A stretch of DNA of 64,000 nucleotides. Source: Spirosoma telluris (GTDB lineage: Bacteria > Bacteroidota > Bacteroidia > Cytophagales > Spirosomataceae). The stretch is taken from assembly GCA_003259005.1 (NCBI GenBank), contig QLII01000001.1, forward strand, positions 7,865,001 through 7,929,000, in the 5' to 3' direction. Of this stretch, positions 1 to 8,373 are shown in pieces. Position 1 is the stretch's first letter; every line of letters starts with the position of its first letter. The position numbers were made by a program, and so were the translations under genes. The notes beneath the pieces are model-generated. The model worked only from the letters and a program-made list of their open reading frames with translations. It did not search any database and was not told the origin of the DNA.

Positions 1-220
1 GATTTTCGACCTTCAGGTCTACGATAAGACTATCAACGTCAGCCGGGTTGTAGAAGAAACGATAGGGCGTTTGCGTTTCAACAGCCTGAGCAAACTGCTC
101 AAACCGCATAGTCTGGAAGGTACCCCGAATCGGTTTATCGGCAGGTGTTTGCGCATGGATGGTCGATCGAATGCCAAGCAGGATGAAGATCAGAAAAGTG
201 GTGCGGTACAGTAGAACCAT
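1..220 (-). CDS. STN-domain secreted protein, N-terminal part (runs off the window)
   Basis: Only the first 73 codons are present; the reading frame continues past base 1. The start (MVLLYRTTFLIF) opens a hydrophobic signal peptide ending near IHAQ. The following segment, FEQFAQAVETQTPYRFFY, looks like the STN (secretin/TonB short N-terminal) fold found in front of many Bacteroidota TonB-dependent receptors and carboxypeptidase-like outer-membrane proteins. The start codon lies 2 bp after the stop of the upstream gene, so the two are probably cotranscribed. It could be a receptor or another STN protein; the missing part decides. Confidence 0.6.
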   Translation of the reverse strand, partial: MVLLYRTTFLIFILLGIRSTIHAQTPADKPIRGTFQTMRFEQFAQAVETQTPYRFFYNPADVDSLIVDLKVEN

Positions 221-222
221 AA

Positions 223-948
223 TTAATGCGTTAATTCCTCATAACGTTTCGTTGCCTGGGTAATAGCCGCTTCGCGTTGTTCGTCGTTGAATTTAAGTTT
301 ATTGGCACGCAGGTACTTTCGTAAGGCCTTGGATTGATCTGGAAACAGACTGAGAACAGATCCCTTCGTTTTTACTTCATGATAGGCTCCTTCTTTCTGA
401 ATATAGAAACGGTCTTTTACCAGGTAATCGGCTTTATAGGTACCACTCGAAATATCTTCGTGAACGGTTTTTACGCGCTGGGCCAGAACTTTTACTTTCC
501 CGTTATGCAGCACCTCATAAAAGCCCGTACGCACACCAAGCGCACTGTCGCCTACTATGCGGGCAAACTGATGCACCCCGATCGAGAAGGCGCTGATTTT
601 TTCGGTATGTAGCCGAACCCGGTATCCTCCGTCGGGTGGTTGAATCGCGAGTTCATCCCGAACAATATCATATAGCATAGGCACATCGTGATAGTGGACC
701 CCGTTATAAGCGATACTGCCCGGTTGTAAGGTGTCAATGGGGAAGAAGGGGTGAATTTTGATCCGGTGATCGTGGGGAATGTATTCGTTACCCTCGTAGA
801 CATGCTCCTGTTTATGCATTGTCCGTTCGTAGGAGCGAACGGCCTGATTTTTAGCAGCCTGCACAAATGAACTGTCAGATAAAGGTGCTTGCCCGGCAAC
901 ACGGGTAGCCAGCGAGAGCATGCTAAATAGCAGTAGCGTATAGCGCAT
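223..948 (-). CDS. Conserved hypothetical secreted protein
   Basis: A protein of 241 residues with an N-terminal signal peptide (MRYTLLLFSMLSLATRVAGQ). No family is recognised. The middle part is rich in beta-prone stretches with Gly and aromatic residues, and the last 40 residues are charged and probably helical (RKYLRANKLKFNDEQRE). It sits 2 bp upstream of the STN-domain gene, which suggests a shared envelope function, for instance processing or partnering of that protein. Export to the periplasm or cell surface is inferred only from the signal peptide. Confidence 0.6.
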   Translation of the reverse strand: MRYTLLLFSMLSLATRVAGQAPLSDSSFVQAAKNQAVRSYERTMHKQEHVYEGNEYIPHDHRIKIHPFFPIDTLQPGSIAYNGVHYHDVPMLYDIVRDELAIQPPDGGYRVRLHTEKISAFSIGVHQFARIVGDSALGVRTGFYEVLHNGKVKVLAQRVKTVHEDISSGTYKADYLVKDRFYIQKEGAYHEVKTKGSVLSLFPDQSKALRKYLRANKLKFNDEQREAAITQATKRYEELTH

Positions 949-1211
949 AGAGGCTTCGTTGAGTAGATATAAATTCGAGTCGTCGATTCGAACCCAAAAG
1001 ATACTACAGAGGATGCAGAAAATGCCCTTAAACGGTAATAATTTACATTTTGTTTAAAAAACAAGAGAATCGATTTTCTACTTTACTGGTCAACAAATCA
1101 CCAGCCAGTTTGGGAGAGGACAATTTTTGCACGATCCACTAATTGCGCACGGCTCTTGCTATATTGTGCCACCAATAAAGTAAATACAAGTCCATTTGCC
1201 TGTAAACGTGT

Positions 1212-1916
1212 ATGATAAACAAAGTAGTAGCCGGAGCTGATGCGGCTGTTGCCGATATTCCTGATGGGGCCGTATTGATGTTGGGCGGATTTGGGTTATG
1301 TGGCATTCCTGAAAATTGTATTGCGGCCCTGCTCAAAACGGGTGTAAAAAATCTGACCTGCATTTCCAACAATGCGGGCGTCGATGATTTTGGTATCGGT
1401 ATGTTATTGAAAACAAGGCAGGTTCGCAAAATGATTTCGTCATACGTGGGTGAAAATCAGGAGTTTGAGCGACAGTTGTTGTCGGGCGAACTACTTGTTG
1501 ATCTCATTCCTCAGGGCACGCTGGCCGAACGTATCCGGGCAGGCGGGGCTGGTATTCCTGCCTTTTTTACCCCGGCTGGCGTAGGTACTGAAGTGGCTGA
1601 AGGCAAGGAGGTTCGCGAATTCGATGGGAAGCCCTACTTGCTCGAAAGCTGGCTCAAAGCCGATTTCTCGCTGGTGAAAGCCTGGAAAGGCGACACAACG
1701 GGCAACCTGATTTTTAAGGGAACAGCCCGAAATTTTAACCCAATGATGGCAACCGCAGGTACCATCACCATTGCCGAAGTGGAAGAACTCGTCCCCGCAG
1801 GCGAACTCGATCCCAACCAGATTCATACGCCAGGTATTTGTGTACACCGGATTTTTCAGGGTACTCACTACGAGAAACGCATTGAGCAACGGACTGTCAG
1901 ATCTATAGAACGCTGA
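1212..1916 (+). CDS. scoA: 3-oxoacid CoA-transferase, subunit A
   Basis: Alpha subunit of succinyl-CoA:3-oxoacid CoA-transferase, which moves CoA between succinate and acetoacetate in ketone-body and short-chain acid use. The glycine-rich CoA-binding signature is seen at residues 24-36 (GGFGLCGIPENC), followed by the family segments SNNAGVDDFGIG and FFTPAGVGTEVAEGK. The length of 234 residues is normal. The C-terminus is odd: after IEQRTVR the frame reads into a dispersed inverted-repeat arm, which supplies the last codons (SIER) and the TGA stop. The partner subunit lies about 490 bp downstream, separated by an opposite-strand GxxExxY gene, an unusual interruption of what is normally a tight two-gene operon. 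Confidence 0.93.
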   Translation: MINKVVAGADAAVADIPDGAVLMLGGFGLCGIPENCIAALLKTGVKNLTCISNNAGVDDFGIGMLLKTRQVRKMISSYVGENQEFERQLLSGELLVDLIPQGTLAERIRAGGAGIPAFFTPAGVGTEVAEGKEVREFDGKPYLLESWLKADFSLVKAWKGDTTGNLIFKGTARNFNPMMATAGTITIAEVEELVPAGELDPNQIHTPGICVHRIFQGTHYEKRIEQRTVRSIER

Positions 1917-2396
1917 TTTTTATGGTTTAAAAGATCAAAGATGATTTTTTCGATTGTTGGCGAAGGCTTTGCGTTTATACTGGGGCTCTCGGCCAAAATT
2001 TAGGAGTAAACCAACCTCAATATCAGTGGCTTTGAGATAATTTGTTAGCTGGGCTTCATGCTCTGGAGCTAACCCTGTAGCTGCTTTTAACTCAACTATT
2101 ATACAATCATTTACCACTAAATCAGCATAATAAAGCCCAACTTTCTCTTTATCATAATATACATCTATAGGTTGTTGAGCAATACAGGATAGACCTAGTT
2201 TGTTGATTTCCAGATGCATGGCATTTTCATAGACCTTTTCCAAAAAGCCATAGCCCAATGTATTGTATACGTTAAAGAACGCTTTTAAAATCAAATGGGT
2301 AAGGTCTGAATGCTGATAACTAGTATTCATAAGTATTGCGATTGGTTTACAAAATCGCATAATAACCATAACAATCTTATAAATCAGCGGCCTATA
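1904..2396. repeat. Inverted-repeat arms enclosing the GxxExxY gene
   Basis: The left arm (1904-1925) reads TATAGAACGCTGATTTTTAT. The right arm (2365-2396) contains CATAACAATC and ATCAGCGGCCTATA and is its imperfect reverse complement. The same arm words occur without a gene between them at 8271-8337, 41424-41532 and 59045-59127. Here the loop holds a complete GxxExxY gene whose stop is about 10 bp inside one arm and whose start is about 35 bp inside the other. This looks like a repeat copy that carries a gene. Confidence 0.6.
1935..2330 (-). CDS. GxxExxY protein (PDDEXK-like family)
   Basis: The signature is clear at GYGFLEKVYENA, which fits GxxExxY. A PDDEXK-like core follows: YADLVVNDCIIVELKA, in which the Asp and the Glu-x-Lys would be the metal-binding residues. 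ATG at 2330 (MNTSYQHSDLTHL) gives 131 residues and the family's normal beginning; the frame is open further upstream, but that part reads through the repeat arm and the scoB leader. The family is abundant in Bacteroidota, and its function is not established although it resembles nucleases. The gene lies antisense between scoA and scoB, inside the loop of an inverted repeat, which suggests it arrived with that repeat. Confidence 0.85.
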   Translation of the reverse strand: MNTSYQHSDLTHLILKAFFNVYNTLGYGFLEKVYENAMHLEINKLGLSCIAQQPIDVYYDKEKVGLYYADLVVNDCIIVELKAATGLAPEHEAQLTNYLKATDIEVGLLLNFGREPQYKRKAFANNRKNHL

Positions 2397-2402
2397 AAAA
2401 TC

Positions 2403-3058
2403 ATGTTAGACAAACATCAAATTGCCCGCCGGATTGCAAAGGAACTCCGCGACGGTTATTACGTCAACCTGGGCATTGGCATTCCAACGCTAGTGGCCAA
2501 TTACATTCCCGATGGAATGAACGTTGTGTTGCAATCCGAAAATGGGTTGCTGGGAATTGGCTCGTTCCCCACCGAAGCCGAAGTTGACCCTGACCTCATT
2601 AACGCAGGCAAGCAGACGGTTACGATGCTGCCGGGTTCATCGTTATTTAGCTCGGCCGACAGTTTTGCCATGATTCGGGGTGGCCATGTTGACCTGACGA
2701 TTCTGGGCGCTATGGAAGTGTCTGAAAACGGCGACATTGCCAACTGGAAAATTCCCGGTAAGATGGTCAAAGGCATGGGGGGGCTATGGATCTGGTGGCT
2801 TCGGCCAAAAATATCATCGTTGCCATGCAGCATGTCAATAAGGCGGGCCAGTCGAAACTGTTGAAAGCCTGCACGTTACCGCTTACCGGCTTGCGTTGTG
2901 TGAAAAAAATCGTAACCGAACTAGCGGTTCTCGACGTGCTTCCCGAAGGTGGATTCAAGCTGCTGGAAACCGCTCCCGGCGTAACCGTTGAGGATGTCAG
3001 ACAGGCTACAGAGGGGAAGTTGATTGTAGAGGGGGTGATTCCAGAGATGCAGATTTAA
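2403..3058 (+). CDS. scoB: 3-oxoacid CoA-transferase, subunit B (frame broken in a G run)
   Basis: Beta subunit of the CoA-transferase. It carries the active-site signature LQSENGLLG near residues 45-53, whose Glu forms the covalent CoA thioester in this family. The frame changes in a run of seven G at 2777-2783: before it the protein reads IPGKMVKGMGG, after it MDLVASAKNIIVAMQH. One more G would restore the conserved GMGGAMDLV segment and give 218 residues, the usual length. The loss is therefore probably a sequencing undercall. If it is real, the C-terminal half is lost. It pairs with scoA across the inserted GxxExxY gene. Confidence 0.88.
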
Positions 3059-3160
3059 CTGAGTCGGTGTTAGCGCTGGTAATGAGAGAAGCCGTAAGGC
3101 GAAGCGGTAACGCATACGATAGGGTCCCCATGCGTATTTTACGCTTTTGGAGTGTAAATT

Positions 3161-3541
3161 TTATGGACACTTCTCCAGTACTTGACGGGGACTATCGAAC
3201 ACGATCTCGGTTGCTGTAATGGAGCTAATACGTCGACGAATATCCGGAATCGGCACTAAGCCATTCGTAATCCCAGCATATTGCATAACCAGCATATCGT
3301 TTTCAACCCAATAGGCATAATAGCTACTATTGTCAATCGGCTGACAAGATTTTAACGTATCGGCTAGCATGTATACATATTTTGATGTAAACGTCCAGCG
3401 TGTAAACGGTTTTTCAGTAGGCAAGGTTAACGCCGAAGGGCTATTCCAGGTGCCAATTAACTGACTAGGGCTAACGGATAAACTCGGCTCCTTATGGCAT
3501 CCTGCTAGCAGAAAAACCAGCATCCATACGCTATTTCTCAT
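3161..3541 (-). CDS. Small lipoprotein, lipocalin-like
   Basis: A protein of 126 residues starting MRNSVWMLVFLLAGC, a lipoprotein signal peptide with Cys15 as the lipidation site. The segment LIGTWNSPSALTL followed by alternating beta-strand stretches (RWTFTSKYVYML, YAYWVENDMLVMQY) resembles the small lipocalin-like lipoproteins that are common in Bacteroidota and begin with a G-x-W motif. The ligand is unknown. It stands alone on the minus strand, converging with scoB. Membrane attachment is a firm inference; the fold assignment is tentative. Confidence 0.6.
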   Translation of the reverse strand: MRNSVWMLVFLLAGCHKEPSLSVSPSQLIGTWNSPSALTLPTEKPFTRWTFTSKYVYMLADTLKSCQPIDNSSYYAYWVENDMLVMQYAGITNGLVPIPDIRRRISSITATEIVFDSPRQVLEKCP

Positions 3542-3786
3542 GATGTATCTTAGAATCAGTGTACAGTTCTACACACTAAAGGAGTCTTTTTTACTCAAAA
3601 CCGTTGGATTGATCAGGTTCTATAAGATGATCCTTCAAGAGAATAGTCAAATTCTAGTTGCCTGATTGTGTATATGTCGCTAGGCGACTATTGCCCAACT
3701 TGGGTTATTCTCAGAAATAGCTCCTTTGCCCCTAATCAGTCACGAAGCACGATAGTAGTCATAGTAAGCTAGCAACGGAAATTGCA

Positions 3787-3814
3787 ATAAACAGACTCAA
3801 CTGAGTCTGTTTAT
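3787..3814 (-). terminator. Perfect 13-bp hairpin downstream of the CATVFGG lipoprotein
   Basis: Arms 3787-3799 (ATAAACAGACTCA) and 3802-3814 are exact reverse complements with a 2-nt loop. The hairpin begins 12 bp after the stop of the lipoprotein gene at 3826, a typical terminator position. There is no strong T tract after it. Confidence 0.5.
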
Positions 3815-3825
3815 GTAGAGCATGT

Positions 3826-4095
3826 TTAGCGTATTTCCGAAGGTGGGGGTGCTAAAGGGATCTTAACCGGAGCCGGTTTGTAAATAGCACCAGTAGCAAA
3901 GTCAACAATGGTACCTGGCCAAAACAGAAGAATATCGGCAACTAAGGCACCCACTCGAACTTGACGCTGTGGCTCGCCGTCACGCGGTTTAGTAATCTGA
4001 TAGCTGGTTCTAGGGCCACCAAAGACCGTAGCGCATCCGCTTAGAACAACAACGCTGCTGATGATGAGAGAAACTTGAATAAGAGTTGATTTCAT
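3826..4095 (-). CDS. Small outer-membrane lipoprotein, CATVFGG type
   Basis: From ATG at 4095 (MKSTLIQVSLIISSVVVLSGC) the product has 89 residues with a clear lipoprotein signal and Cys21. The mature start CATVFGGPRTSYQITKP resembles small YceK-like lipoproteins. A hydrophobic stretch (VGALVADILLFWPGTIVDFATGAIY) may be a membrane-inserted hairpin, and the tail is proline-rich (KIPLAPPPSEIR). Upstream in-frame starts at 4149 and 4119 are less likely because they put extra charged residues before the signal peptide. Function unknown. Confidence 0.62.
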   Translation of the reverse strand: MKSTLIQVSLIISSVVVLSGCATVFGGPRTSYQITKPRDGEPQRQVRVGALVADILLFWPGTIVDFATGAIYKPAPVKIPLAPPPSEIR

Positions 4096-4281
4096 AGCAA
4101 AGAGTTTTAATATTTTCATTAAAGGACTTTTACTATTCCATTTACCCAACCAAACGACGCTTTCTGTGTACGTTAACCTAAGAATTTGTTATGAAATCGC
4201 GAGTATAGTAACCAAAGTCATCGCTTCTAAGGCTTACATGAACCCATGGCAGAATTCTTACTTTACAACGAATAACGTTCG

Positions 4282-4935
4282 ATGGAAAAGTACGCTTATT
4301 TCAAGTACGTTGTCTTCCTGCTTTTGGTGAGCATTCATCAGGCCTGTGTTATTGGGATTGGCAAAAAATGTCAATCCTACATCCCTCAACAGTATAAGTT
4401 TGGTGACTACCCCATCCATGTCGAAGCCCGAAAAACGACCTTGCACGTGGGAGACACCGTCTTTGTGACGGCTAAGATTGATCTGCAATTTTATGATTCC
4501 TTGTCGCATCGGCCCGTGACGATCAATGACAAAGTGGCGCTGTTTATAAAAGTGTCGAGTGTGACCAATTCAAGCAACCCAACGAATGTGTTCATGGGGG
4601 ATACCACGATTTATCGTGTGTTCGATCAGTATTTTACGACCCGCGTGCTGAAAGGCAACAAAAGCACGGCCTATTTATTTGGTTGCCAACGTACCAATGG
4701 ATTTTGGGAACTGGAGCTGCAATACATTCCCTTAAAGAAGGGAAGTTATGATTTATCGGCTTCTTTCAACAAGATTCAACCAGGCGACGCTGACTTACCA
4801 GAGGAGGTATGTATGCTGGGTGATATAGATACATTTGGGGCTCAAGTAAGGCTGAACACAGTTAACAACCAGGTTAAGCGAGTCTATCCTGGTCTAGAAT
4901 CTCCCCCTAATATATTTGGTTTTATAGTTGAGTAG
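4282..4935 (+). CDS. Hypothetical lipoprotein
   Basis: A protein of 217 residues. The N-terminus (MEKYAYFKYVVFLLLVSIHQAC) is a plausible lipoprotein signal with Cys22, although the lipobox is weak. The body is beta-rich (HVGDTVFVTAKIDLQFYD) and contains a few further cysteines (FGCQRTNGFW, EEVCMLGD). No family is recognised. It is diverged from the lipoprotein gene upstream and converges on the VOC gene. Confidence 0.5.
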   Translation: MEKYAYFKYVVFLLLVSIHQACVIGIGKKCQSYIPQQYKFGDYPIHVEARKTTLHVGDTVFVTAKIDLQFYDSLSHRPVTINDKVALFIKVSSVTNSSNPTNVFMGDTTIYRVFDQYFTTRVLKGNKSTAYLFGCQRTNGFWELELQYIPLKKGSYDLSASFNKIQPGDADLPEEVCMLGDIDTFGAQVRLNTVNNQVKRVYPGLESPPNIFGFIVE

Positions 4936-5060
4936 TAAAGAGATTTTTTCAAGCAAGACTATTTCCTTTGCTACAAGAAAAAAATATAAAAACATACACA
5001 CTATTAGAACTTTGTAAAGTGTTGAGCATAGCTTATTGAGATTAGCGCTGGTAATTATCG

Positions 5061-5459
5061 TTAATATCCTTCCTTCGGCTCCAGTAAATCCCACAGATTC
5101 CCGTATAAATCGGCAAAGACCGCTACGGTTCCGTAGGCTTCTTCGACGGGTGGCCGCACAAACTGAATGCCGTTAGCGGTCATCTGATGGTAGTCACGCC
5201 AAAAATCATCGGTAAACAGAAACAGGAAAACACGACCGCCCGCCTGGTTACCAATCCGGCTCCGTTGCTCGTCGTTATCTGCTTTGGCTAGTAGTAGGCA
5301 AGTCTCGGTCGAGCCGGGTGGAGCTACTAATACCCAGCGTTTTTTCTCGCTCAAGGTCGTATCTTCCAGTAGCGTGAAGTTGAGCTTTTGGGTGTAAAAC
5401 TGGATGGCATCATCGTAGTCATCCACGACCAGAGCAAGCTGAGCGATTCGTTGTTTCAT
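5061..5459 (-). CDS. VOC-family protein (glyoxalase/bleomycin-resistance fold)
   Basis: A 132-residue single-domain protein with the two beta-alpha-beta-beta-beta units of the vicinal oxygen chelate fold. The start AQLALVVDDYDDAIQFYTQKL and the end FADLYGNLWDLLEP (with the metal-ligand Glu position near the C-terminus) are typical. The central GGRVFLFLFTDDFWRDY is the second-module strand. Such small VOC proteins are usually annotated as extradiol-dioxygenase-like or glyoxalase-like, and the substrate cannot be read from sequence. Transcribed alone, divergent from ridA. Confidence 0.85.
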   Translation of the reverse strand: MKQRIAQLALVVDDYDDAIQFYTQKLNFTLLEDTTLSEKKRWVLVAPPGSTETCLLLAKADNDEQRSRIGNQAGGRVFLFLFTDDFWRDYHQMTANGIQFVRPPVEEAYGTVAVFADLYGNLWDLLEPKEGY

Positions 5460-5525
5460 GCGGCTATTTTACCAAGTGGTTTTGCAAATAAAGGTCAAGA
5501 TAGCAACCAGACGCAGAGTTTCAAT

Positions 5526-5533
5526 TAAGTTTG
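5526..5533 (+). promoter_or_regulatory. Candidate Bacteroidota -7 box upstream of ridA
   Basis: TAAGTTTG matches the TAnnTTTG box of Bacteroidota housekeeping promoters exactly. It lies 40 bp before the ridA start, leaving a leader of about 30 nt. No good -33 box was seen. Confidence 0.35.
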
Positions 5534-5573
5534 CAAACCCTATGCCTAGAGGGATTACTGACTACCAAATCGT

Positions 5574-6049
5574 ATGGAAATTTCCACCTTATCGCCCGAA
5601 GCGGCCTTTGCGCAGACTGGCCTCTCGTTGCCACCCGCTCCCCAGCCATTGGGGGTTTATAAACCCTATCTGATCGACGGCAAATACCTGTACATATCAG
5701 GGCATGGACCCGTGCAGGACGACAAAAGCCTCATTATTGGCCGCATCGGTGCCGACATGGACATTGAGCAGGGTAAACTGGCTGCCCGTCAGGTGGGCTT
5801 GACCATTCTATCTACGATCAAAACGCATCTGGGAAGCCTTGATCGGGTGAAGCGCGTGATTAAAGTGCTGGGTATGGTGAACTGTACGGCAGATTTTGGC
5901 CGTCATCCCTACGTCATTAACGGATGCAGCGAACTGTTTGCCGCTGTTTGGGCCAGGATAACGGCATTGGCGTTCGGTCGGCGGTGGGCATGGGTTCGTT
6001 ACCCGATAATATTCCGGTTGAAGTTGAAGCCTTATTTGAACTCGTCTAA
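5574..6049 (+). CDS. RidA-family enamine/imine deaminase (frame broken in a G run)
   Basis: YjgF/YER057c/UK114 (RidA) family. It begins MEISTLSPEAAFAQTGLSLP and carries the family segments YLYISGHGP, QGKLAARQVGLTILSTI and VNCTADFGRHPYVINGCSELF. At 5950-5952 the run GGG should be GGGG: one added base restores VWGQDNGIGVRSAVGMGSLP and ends at TAA 6049, giving 158 residues. RidA proteins hydrolyse reactive 2-aminoacrylate-type enamines made by PLP enzymes. The next gene starts 3 bp after the stop and encodes such a PLP enzyme, which supports that job here. Confidence 0.88.
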
Positions 6050-6052
6050 CCG

Positions 6053-7167
6053 ATGGCACAAAGACCCTGGTACTGGATTGATGACATTGCTCAACTCGAT
6101 ACACCCGCGCTGGTGCTGTATCCCGACCGGGTGAAGCAAAATATTGCCCTGCTCAAAAGCACGATTGGTGATGTGAGCCGGTTGCGGCCCCACGTAAAAA
6201 CCAATAAATCGCGGGAGGCTTCCCACTTGTTGCTGGAAGCGGGTATTCAGAAGTTTAAGTGCGCCACTATTGCCGAAGCCGAAATGCTGGCCATGATTGG
6301 TGCACCCGATGTGTTGCTGGCCTATCAGCCCAATGAAGCCAAAATGCACCGTTTGCTGGCGTTGATGAAGGCCTATCCTGACACACTGTTTTCGTGCCTG
6401 GTCGATAACCTGCCTACCGCCCGGAAACTGTCGGAACTGGCCGTGGCGGCTGGGCTGGTTGTACCTGTCTATATTGACCTGAACGTCGGTATGAACCGAA
6501 CGGGCATCGCACCGGGGGGAGCTGTACTGACACTCTATACGGAACTTAATGAGCTGGCAGGTGTAAAACCAATGGGCTTACATGCCTATGACGGTCATCT
6601 TCGCAACTCCGATTTGACTATTCGCACGGCTGAGTGCGACTCGGCTTTCTGGCCCGTACAACTGTTACGCGAAACGCTAACGGCACGAGGGTTTGCAAAA
6701 CCGATCATTGTGATTGGGGGAGCCCAACCTTCCCGATTCATGCTAAACGGCCGGATGTGGAATGCAGCCCTGGCACGTTTATTTACTGGGATAAAGGCTA
6801 TCAGATGATTTTGCCAGAGCAGGCGTTTCTGCCCGCTGCCCTGGTCGTTGCACGCGTTATCTCCTTGCCTGAACCCTCAAAAATCTGTGTCGATCTGGGG
6901 CATAAGTCCATTGCATCGGAAGGTGAGTTAGTGGGCCGGGTTACGTTTCTGAATGCACCCGAATTGAAAGCCGTCGGACAGAGCGAAGAGCATCTGGTGC
7001 TAGAGGCAGGGGAGGGGCATTCCTATAACGTAGGTGATGTATTGTATGGAATACCCAACCACGTTTGTCCAACCGTCGCGTTGTATGAGCGCGCCTATAC
7101 AATTGAAGGCGGTGCCACTACAGGCGAGTGGCTAACTGTTAGCCGGGATCGCGTGATTTCGGTGTAA
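6053..7167 (+). CDS. D-threonine aldolase / D-serine dehydratase-like PLP enzyme (frame broken in a G run)
   Basis: Fold-type III PLP enzyme with an alanine-racemase-like barrel and a C-terminal metal-binding domain. RLRPHVKTNKS (near residues 42-52) carries the PLP lysine, VYIDLNVGMNRTG and GLHAYDGHLR are barrel motifs, and NHVCPTVALYE near the C-terminus has the His-x-Cys metal site of the D-threonine aldolase/DSD1 group. At 6716-6720 five G should be six: the added base joins IIVIGG to SPTFPIHAKRPDVECSPG and gives 371 residues. It lies between ridA and a dipeptidase, with 3 bp and 22 bp gaps. Whether it acts as an aldolase or a dehydratase is not decided by sequence. Confidence 0.88.
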
Positions 7168-7189
7168 TTTCTCCAAAATTGACTACTCC

Positions 7190-8260
7190 ATGTTTACAAT
7201 AGATGCCCACCTCGACTTAAGTATGAATGCGATGGAGTGGAACCGAGACCTGCGCCAGCCGGTCGTGCGGTTGCGCGAACGCGAACTAGGTATGACCGAT
7301 AAACCCGACCGGGCAAAGGGGACGGTATCCTTTCCCGATTTGCGCCGGGGCAATATTGGTTTAGTCGTGGCCACGCAGATTGCCCGTTTTGTCGCTCCCG
7401 GTAACCCCCTACCGGGCTGGCAATCGCCGGAACAGGCCTGGGCGCAAACGCAGGGTCAACGGATCTGGTACGAACAAATGGTAGAAGCTGGTGAGATGGT
7501 GCAAATTCGGGACCTGGCCGGACTGGAAAAACACCTGGCGCTCTGGAACGATGGAACCCCCAACGACCTGAAGCCAGTGGGTTATATTCTAAGTCTGGAA
7601 GGTGCCGACTCGATTGTTACGCCCGCTTACGTCGAAACGGCCTACAACTACGGTTTACGGGCTATCGGGCCTGCACACTATGGGCCGGGACGTTACGCAC
7701 AAGGTACCGATGCCACGGGGTTTATGGGCATGGCAGGCCGGGATTTATTGCAGGAAATGAACCGCTTCAATATCATCCTGGATGCGACCCACCTGTGCGA
7801 CGACAGTTTCTGGGAAGCTCTGGATTTTTTCACCGGACCCGTTTGGGCGAGTCATAACAATTGCCGGGCGTTAGTGGATCACAATCGTCAGTTCAGCGAT
7901 GCACAGCTTCGGGAACTCATTGCCCGCGACGCCGTCATAGGCGGGGCGCTGGATGCCTGGATGATGGTGCCGGGTTGGGTGCGTGGCCAATCGACACCTG
8001 AAGGCATGAACTGTGATCTGGCCAAGATGATTGACCACTTAGATCACATCTGTCAACTGGCCGGTAATGCCCGTCATATTGGTATCGGTTCAGATCTGGA
8101 CGGTGCCTTTGGACGGGAGCAATCGCCCTACGATCTGGACACGATTGCTGATTTACAGCGAGTTCCTGATTTGTTACGTCAGCGCGGTTATACCGAAGAC
8201 GATATCGCCAATGTCATGCATGGTAACTGGCTTCGGTTTTTGAGACGGGTTTGGGCGTAA
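7190..8260 (+). CDS. Membrane dipeptidase (renal dipeptidase, peptidase family M19)
   Basis: A 356-residue amidohydrolase-fold dipeptidase. The zinc ligands are visible: DAHLDL at residues 5-10 (His-x-Asp), SLEGAD (bridging Glu), DATHL, ASHNN (His) and GIGSDLDG (Asp). The C-terminus DIANVMHGNWLRFLR is typical of M19. These enzymes hydrolyse dipeptides and tolerate a D-residue at the second position. That fits the two upstream genes, which handle D-amino acids and the imines they release. There is no signal peptide, so it is probably cytoplasmic. Confidence 0.92.
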   Translation: MFTIDAHLDLSMNAMEWNRDLRQPVVRLRERELGMTDKPDRAKGTVSFPDLRRGNIGLVVATQIARFVAPGNPLPGWQSPEQAWAQTQGQRIWYEQMVEAGEMVQIRDLAGLEKHLALWNDGTPNDLKPVGYILSLEGADSIVTPAYVETAYNYGLRAIGPAHYGPGRYAQGTDATGFMGMAGRDLLQEMNRFNIILDATHLCDDSFWEALDFFTGPVWASHNNCRALVDHNRQFSDAQLRELIARDAVIGGALDAWMMVPGWVRGQSTPEGMNCDLAKMIDHLDHICQLAGNARHIGIGSDLDGAFGREQSPYDLDTIADLQRVPDLLRQRGYTEDDIANVMHGNWLRFLRRVWA

Positions 8261-8270
8261 CGATAGAAGA

Positions 8271-8337
8271 CTGATTTTTATGATCATTATGATTCACACA
8301 GATTCTATTTGTTTAATCATAATGATCAAAGAATCAG
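8271..8337. repeat. Inverted repeat of the GCTGATTTTTATGAT family
   Basis: The left arm 8271-8294 and right arm 8315-8337 are nearly complementary (CTGATTTTTATGATCATTAT against ATAATGATCAAAGAATCAG). It lies between the convergent dipeptidase and methyltransferase genes, and its words recur at 1904, 41424 and 59045. Confidence 0.6.
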
Positions 8338-8373
8338 CTGGTTCGCCGGTGCGGTTCTAGTTTAAATCGGCTG

